Source: Lautropia sp. (GTDB lineage Bacteria; Pseudomonadota; Gammaproteobacteria; Burkholderiales; Burkholderiaceae_E). From it: a stretch of DNA of 64,000 nucleotides. The DNA lies in the NCBI GenBank assembly GCA_030532895.1, contig JAUNKF010000003.1, positions 1 through 64,000 on the forward strand, written 5' to 3'. A model generated the notes under the pieces. That model saw only the letters and a program-made list of their open reading frames with translations, did not search any database and had not been told where the DNA came from. Shown piece by piece: positions 56,766 to 64,000 of the stretch (its first letter is position 1; the number at the start of each line of letters is the position of its first letter). The translations under genes and the position numbers were made by a program.

Positions 56766-57791
56766 TCAGAATCGCTTGTAGTGCCAGAACACCAGTCCTT
56801 GCTCGTTTGGATAGACACTGCGGTCATCGATCATGTACTGGTCATCGAGCTTCAGCCGTTCGCCATATGACCACATGTCGGGCACATTCCAGCTCATGCA
56901 ATGCAGGCGCTTCACATGGCGCAGATTCGTGTGCCAGCACAGTCGGGCCTGATTCCCCTGTTGGCCAGGGAAGAGCATCAGACGCTGCACGTTGTCGCCA
57001 TCAGCCCAGTTCATCAGCACGCCATAGGGTACATGGCTGTTCTTGTCGAAGCTGAAGGATGCCTCGGCGCGCAAGGTCAGCTCCTCGTTCAACGGGCCTT
57101 CGGGCAGCGGAATCTGGTGATTGTGACCGCCAAAGCCGCGATCGACGATATTTTTCGTCTGGATTTCGGCGCCGAGGCTGACATCGTTGGCCGTCACGTA
57201 AATCGGTACCTTGCTTTCCACCGTGTTGACACCGCGGTTTTCAAGGGGAACGCTTGGCCGGGTGTAATGTGCGCCGCTGGAGGCTTCCAGGGTGAATTGA
57301 CCCGGTTGCGCAGGCTGGAAGAGCCGGAATTCATCCGAGCAGCTGATGTTGAAAAACGGTGTGGCCGGCGGCGGATAACTCGGGTTCGGGTTGTCCACAT
57401 AGTTGTCCGGGGAGAGGCTTGAGGTTGCTTCAACCGCGGGTAAGGGGTTTTCTTTCGGGTCAACACGCGGACCGTACAGGTCAGCGGTTTGCGCAGGATT
57501 GGCGCAAGGTTTCTGTTCCAGCATCGTCCTCAGCACGTCACCACGAACGCCGCTGGCAGACACGGGCTGCCGCGTGTCGTCGGGCGCTTTTTCATGCCGG
57601 GCGCTGATTTTCAGACTTGCTGCCAGGGCGTTGGCAGGTGTGGCGGTATCCGCTGCAGAAGCGGACGGATTGGTGTTTCGGGATGACACGGGGGAGCTGG
57701 TGTCGGTGCCACCAGATCCACCGCCACAACCGGCCAGAACAAGGGCCAATGCTGCTGCGCTCAAGGCAAAGCCATTGCGTTTGTTCAACAT
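56766..57791 (-). CDS. Lipoprotein D of the paralogous family (function unknown)
   Basis: 341 residues from ATG 57791 (GAGGAG upstream). Lipobox VLAGC at about residue 22, followed by a short Gly/Ser/Asn/Ala linker. The domain runs from GVRGDVLRTMLEQKPC to GVLMNWADGDNVQRLMLFPG, ARLCWH, VKRLHC, DDRSVYPNEQG and a final FWHYKRF. It is closest to lipoprotein C in the first part (NELTL-type strand, LSPDNY) and shares SLYGP/DLYGP with A. Own terminator, so probably its own transcript. Confidence 0.8.
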   Translation of the reverse strand: MLNKRNGFALSAAALALVLAGCGGGSGGTDTSSPVSSRNTNPSASAADTATPANALAASLKISARHEKAPDDTRQPVSASGVRGDVLRTMLEQKPCANPAQTADLYGPRVDPKENPLPAVEATSSLSPDNYVDNPNPSYPPPATPFFNISCSDEFRLFQPAQPGQFTLEASSGAHYTRPSVPLENRGVNTVESKVPIYVTANDVSLGAEIQTKNIVDRGFGGHNHQIPLPEGPLNEELTLRAEASFSFDKNSHVPYGVLMNWADGDNVQRLMLFPGQQGNQARLCWHTNLRHVKRLHCMSWNVPDMWSYGERLKLDDQYMIDDRSVYPNEQGLVFWHYKRF

Positions 57792-58203
57792 GATGATTCT
57801 CCTCATCGGGTTGATGAACATGTCTGTCTGTCAGACACGTGCCTACTAAAACGCAAAAAAGCCTTGCCTCGTCTTTAATTTTGTGTTTTTTGTAAGACTT
57901 TTCGATATTTCGGGAGAAAAAGCCCTTGTTTGGCAAAGTTCCCCGATTTATGTCGCGTGGATGGCATACGGCAGATCACCGAAAAATGTTGTTTTTCAGA
58001 CTCGCCTTTCAGCTTTGCCGGGGTGGTCTTGAGTGCGGCATTTGCGGTGATGGTTGTGATTGAGGGGTATCGTCTTGGAGAAATTTTCCTCATTTTGGGG
58101 CGCTGCATCAGAAGGGAGGGTAAATGGGCCGCTTGTCCGTTGATGTTGACAGTATCTCAAAAGAGATACATCATGCTCAGGATCAACATGGTGGGAGTGG
58201 ATG
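57792..58203. other. Gap between lipoprotein D and the toxin-antitoxin pair
   Basis: 412 bases with no supported gene. The first 150 bases are AT-rich and should hold the minus-strand promoter of lipoprotein D. The last 60 hold the toxin-antitoxin promoter and operator. Confidence 0.45.
58146..58174 (+). promoter_or_regulatory. Toxin-antitoxin promoter with embedded operator
   Basis: Perfect -35 TTGACA (58146-58151), 17-base spacer, weak -10 CATCAT (58169-58174). An 18-base inverted repeat GTATCTC-AAAA-GAGATAC (58152-58169) exactly fills the spacer, the expected place for autorepression by a DinJ/RelB ribbon-helix-helix antitoxin. Confidence 0.8.
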
Positions 58204-58491
58204 ATGGCCCAGTCGGCAATGCTGCATATCCGGGTGGATGAAGAGTTGAAAGAGCAAGCCAGTGAGGCACTTGCTTCAATGGGGTTGTCGGTATCGGATG
58301 CTGTGCGTATCTTGTTGCGGCGTGTGGTCAATGACCAAGCCTTCCCGCTGGAGTTGAAGGTGCCCAACGCCGAGACGCAGGCGGCCATGAGAGAGGCCAG
58401 AGAGATGGCCAAGGCCAATGCGCTGCGTTTCGACTCGGCCGAAGCACTTTTCAAGGGGCTTGAGGATGACAGCATCCAGAAAGTGAAGTAA
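58204..58491 (+). CDS. dinJ: DinJ/RelB-family antitoxin
   Basis: 95 residues from ATG 58204 (GGGAG six bases upstream; ATG 58201 also open). The N-terminal ribbon-helix-helix domain reads LHIRVDEELKEQASEALASMGLSVSDAVRILLRRV, closely like DinJ, followed by PLELKVPNAETQAAMREAR that would wrap the toxin. It should bind the palindrome in its own promoter and neutralise the downstream YafQ-like toxin. Confidence 0.92.
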   Translation: MAQSAMLHIRVDEELKEQASEALASMGLSVSDAVRILLRRVVNDQAFPLELKVPNAETQAAMREAREMAKANALRFDSAEALFKGLEDDSIQKVK

Positions 58492-58525
58492 GCCGCCGCG
58501 TCGGTTCGATTACACGCGGGCTTTT

Positions 58526-58774
58526 TTGAAAGACTGGCAGCGTCTTTTGCGTTCAGGCCGGTACGACCTGCGCCGCTTGAAAGAGGTCATGCTGTTATTG
58601 ATTGCTGATGATGCCCCCTTGGGGCCGGAATGGCTCGACCATCCCTTGAAAGGGAATTGGGCGGATCATCGGGAATGTCATGTTGGCGGCGATTTTTTAT
58701 TGATCTATCGTCTGGAAGAGGAAAGCATGACCTTTGTCCGCACGGGTACCCATGCGGACTTGTTTGACTCGTGA
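58526..58774 (+). CDS. yafQ: YafQ-family mRNA interferase toxin, start codon uncertain
   Basis: RelE/YafQ-type ribosome-dependent endoribonuclease. Catalytic residues of YafQ are conserved: His in DHPLKGNW, His and Asp in CHVGGD, Arg and His in VRTGTH, and the final Phe in ADLF. The homology extends upstream of the TTG at 58526: the same frame reads KPPRRFDYTRAF back to 58490 but has no ATG, GTG or TTG before a stop at 58484. The gene may use TTG 58526 (82 residues, losing the first strand), or its true start was lost by a one-base change next to the antitoxin stop. Confidence 0.8.
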   Translation: MKDWQRLLRSGRYDLRRLKEVMLLLIADDAPLGPEWLDHPLKGNWADHRECHVGGDFLLIYRLEEESMTFVRTGTHADLFDS

Positions 58775-58862
58775 TCCGGGCAAGCCTTTTCTTTTGCCAA
58801 AGAAAGCATCATGCCTCCGTGTCGGCGAGCTGACGCTGATACGGGCTTCTGTTGAGCATGTT

Positions 58863-61754
<2,892 letters not shown>

Positions 61755-62158
61755 GCCTCTGGGGGCTTGGACGACAAGGATGGCGAGGCGTCAGCCTGGG
61801 GCACGACACGTGAGGGGCGGTTTGGCCTTCACCACGGTTCTGGCTGACGCGGCATGCCTGCTCATCCGGCGTTCGGGCAGGGCCACGGCCGGAGAAGGGC
61901 AACCCGACACTATACCGAATCTGGGCAGCCGAGGCGCGATGTTGACGGGATGAAAGCGGGACGGACAGCTGATGTGCAGGTCGACGGACACCTCGTTTGG
62001 CCAGCCTCGGGGGACGGGTGGGGGCTGCTGCTCGACAGGCGGTTGGCGGGCTGTCTCGTCAGTCATGAAGGCGGGCGGGCGAGGGCGTGCCGGACGCGCG
62101 GATTCGGGGGGCGATACTGCTAACATTGCTGCGGAAAACACCACAGAAGCCAATAGGG
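61755..62158. other. Divergent gap between uvrA and the MFS gene
   Basis: 404 bases, GC-rich, no supported gene. It should contain both promoters but no clear sigma-70 boxes, SOS box or strong hairpin was seen. Confidence 0.35.
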
Positions 62159-63415
62159 ATGAACAGCCAGGTCAGCAGCGAGCAGGGGCCGGGGCGCGGG
62201 GCAGCAGCCCGTGACACCCCCGTCAAGATGTCCAGCACGGAGCTGAAGTCCAGCCTGTGGCTGGCAAGCCTCTATGCCATCCGCATGTTGGGGCTGTTTC
62301 TGGTCATGCCGGTGTTTGCCCTGCATGCCGCCAACTTGCCGGGGGGCGAAGATCTGTTCTGGGTCGGTCTGGCGTTGGGGGTGTATGGTCTCACCCAGGC
62401 CGTGTTGCAGATTCCCTATGGCGCGGCCTCCGACCGCTTTGGCCGCAAGCCCGTCATCACGGCAGGACTGCTCGTGATGTGTGCTGGCAGCATCATGGCG
62501 GCTTTGGCCGATACCGTGTGGCTGTTGGCGGTGGCACGCGCCGTGCAGGGCGCGGGGGCAGTGTCGGCGGCCATCAGCGCGTTGGTGGCTGATTCCACCC
62601 GAGACGAGAATCGCAGCAAGGCGATGGCACTGATCGGGGTGATGATTGCGCTCTCCTATGCGACATCGCTGGTGCTCGGGCCGCTGATGTATGAGCATGT
62701 GGGGCTGGCTGGCATGTTCTGGTTCACTGGCGCGATGGCGCTGGTGGCCATCGCCGTGCTGTGGCGCTGTGTGCCCGATGTGCCGAGGCCCGAACGTCGT
62801 GCTTCACGGGGACAGCTGGCCGAGGTGATGGATGCCGACCTGTGGCGGCTCAACCTGGGCATTTTCGTGCTGCATCTGGTGCAGATGGCGTTGTTCGTCG
62901 TGTTGCCGGCCCGGCTGTTGGTGGCCGGTTTGCCGGTGGGCGAGCACTGGCACCTCTATCTGCCTGTGGTGGCAGTGGCTTTCCTGCTGATGTTGGGGCC
63001 GATGCGCATGGCCGAGCGGGGCGGCCGGATGAAGCCCGTCTTTCTGGGCGGTGTGCTGGTGCTGATGTTGGCGCTGGCCGGCTTTGCCGTGGCACCGCCC
63101 GAGTTCTGGCCGCTCGCCGTGCTCTTGCTGCTCTTCTTCGTGGGCTTCAACCTGCTTGAAGCCATGCTGCCCTCCCTCGTCTCCCGTCTGGCACCCGCCT
63201 CTTCCCGTGGCCTGGCGCTGGGCATCTACAGCACCAGCCAGTCGCTCGGCCTCTTTGCCGGTGGCGCCCTGGGGGGCTTGCTGCTCAAGCACCTGGGCGA
63301 CCGGGGCGTGTTCATCACGGCTTTCCTGTGTCTGGTGCTCTGGTTTGCGCTGGCCCGATCAGCGCGCCGTTGGCCCGCGAGTGTGGCACCTGCCCTCAAT
63401 CGGCAGGGCGAGTGA
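62159..63415 (+). CDS. Major facilitator superfamily transporter (DHA1-like)
   Basis: 418 residues from ATG 62159; ATG 62228 would remove 23 polar residues and start just before the first helix, and neither has a strong Shine-Dalgarno. Twelve predicted helices. MFS motif A GAASDRFGRKPVI lies between helices 2 and 3, and ARAVQGAGAVSAAISALVAD is motif B/C-like. The location between uvrA and ssb is common in Burkholderiales. Probable drug or metabolite efflux; substrate unknown. Confidence 0.9.
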   Translation: MNSQVSSEQGPGRGAAARDTPVKMSSTELKSSLWLASLYAIRMLGLFLVMPVFALHAANLPGGEDLFWVGLALGVYGLTQAVLQIPYGAASDRFGRKPVITAGLLVMCAGSIMAALADTVWLLAVARAVQGAGAVSAAISALVADSTRDENRSKAMALIGVMIALSYATSLVLGPLMYEHVGLAGMFWFTGAMALVAIAVLWRCVPDVPRPERRASRGQLAEVMDADLWRLNLGIFVLHLVQMALFVVLPARLLVAGLPVGEHWHLYLPVVAVAFLLMLGPMRMAERGGRMKPVFLGGVLVLMLALAGFAVAPPEFWPLAVLLLLFFVGFNLLEAMLPSLVSRLAPASSRGLALGIYSTSQSLGLFAGGALGGLLLKHLGDRGVFITAFLCLVLWFALARSARRWPASVAPALNRQGE

Positions 63416-63686
63416 GCAGCAGTATCGGGGGCAGCGTGACAGGTTCACGAAGGCTCGCGAGCGGGAGATCGTTGATCAACACGTGCTAGACCAGCTTGCT
63501 TAGGTGGGATGGACGACAAGTTGCCCATCTGGCTGACGCCGTGGGCAGCGCTTACAGGCACAATAAACCCATCTTCCTGCCCGGCCCTCTGCTCAGCTTG
63601 CCACGGCCAATGGGGATTCAGGCAAGGGATTCAACACGGGCGAGGCACAGCTATCGCCCTTCATACATGGATAGGAGTTTTCTCAG

Positions 63687-64000
63687 ATGGCATCCGTCAA
63701 CAAGGTGATTCTGGTGGGTAACCTCGGTCGAGACCCGGAAGTGCGCTACACGGCCGAGGGCATGGCCATGTGCAATCTGTCGGTGGCCACCACCCATCAG
63801 TGGAAGGACAAGAGCGGTGAGCGCCGCGAAGAGACCGAATGGCATCGGGTGAACATGTTCGGTCGCCTGGCCGAGATCGCGGGCGAATACCTGAAGAAGG
63901 GCCGTTCGGTGTACATCGAGGGCCGTCTGCGCACCCGCAAGTACACCGACAGCAACGGGGTTGAAAAGTATTCGACCGAAATCGTGGCCGACCAGATGCA
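63687..64000 (+). CDS. ssb: Single-stranded DNA-binding protein (partial, cut by window end)
   Basis: Starts [21 protein letters not shown] with AGGAG nine bases upstream. The OB fold follows: [36 protein letters not shown]. About 104 residues are inside the window; the acidic C-terminal tail is beyond it. Covers ssDNA in replication and repair. The 271 bases between the MFS stop and this start hold no gene I can support. Confidence 0.97.
   Translation, partial: MASVNKVILVGNLGRDPEVRYTAEGMAMCNLSVATTHQWKDKSGERREETEWHRVNMFGRLAEIAGEYLKKGRSVYIEGRLRTRKYTDSNGVEKYSTEIVADQM

Noticed and set aside
61755-62158. LexA/SOS box upstream of uvrA
   Set aside because: The best CTG...CAG pairs have the wrong spacing; no convincing site was found. 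The region before ssb (63416-63686) is likewise negative.

Overview
The window is a stretch of chromosome from a GC-rich Gram-negative bacterium, most likely a betaproteobacterium of the order Burkholderiales. The evidence is the gene order and proteins: tuf-rpsJ into the S10/spc/alpha ribosomal superoperon, engB-hemB, cyaY/lptM/lysA, mrcA divergent from pilMNOPQ-aroK-aroB, uvrA next to a major facilitator and ssb. The genus cannot be fixed from sequence alone; an oral genus such as Lautropia would fit but is a guess. I see no rRNA, tRNA, CRISPR array, insertion sequence or prophage.

Region 1 (1-19.9 kb) is the ribosomal superoperon, from the last codons of tuf to rplQ. It is unusual. rpsJ (S10) ends in an intrinsic terminator and is separated from rplC by about 4.6 kb carrying dgkA (+) and, on the other strand, a LamB-type porin and an amylosucrase. 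rplC then starts from its own near-consensus promoter. A second break lies after rpsQ, where a UUCG terminator is followed by a new promoter and a long leader before rplN. From there rplN to rplQ run with SecY, IF1, L36 and RpoA. RpoA has an extended interdomain linker and S3 a long Arg/Ala-rich tail.

Region 2 (19.9-34.8 kb) is conserved housekeeping: engB-hemB, a di-haem cytochrome c4, lysA with the tiny lipoprotein lptM, cyaY, the class A penicillin-binding protein mrcA, then the type IV pilus alignment and secretin genes pilMNOPQ and the shikimate genes aroK and aroB. The aroK ribosome-binding site and start codon lie inside a perfect hairpin that also looks like the pilQ terminator.

Region 3 (35-42.5 kb) holds apt, hslR and a PLP trans-sulfuration enzyme, together with three proteins whose catalytic residues look altered: an amidase-signature protein with Arg at the catalytic Lys, a class II aldolase-like protein without its metal histidines, and a DUF898-M48 fusion with HQxxH in place of HExxH.

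Region 4 (42.9-51.8 kb) is a complete branched-chain-amino-acid-type ABC importer (two ATPases, two permeases, one binding protein) bracketed by two CoA ligase-like genes. This suggests uptake and CoA activation of a carboxylic acid.

Region 5 (51.9-58.8 kb) is accessory. Three paralogous lipoproteins with variable linkers and a shared cysteine-containing C-terminal domain, a fourth unrelated lipoprotein, a candidate 29-residue lipoprotein-like peptide, and a DinJ/YafQ-type toxin-antitoxin pair with a clear operator. This is the best candidate for undescribed biology.

Region 6 (58.8-64 kb) is uvrA, a drug-transporter-like MFS protein and the start of ssb, cut by the window end. A short dispersed repeat (core GCGTGTCATGCAC) recurs near gene 3' ends in the middle of the window.
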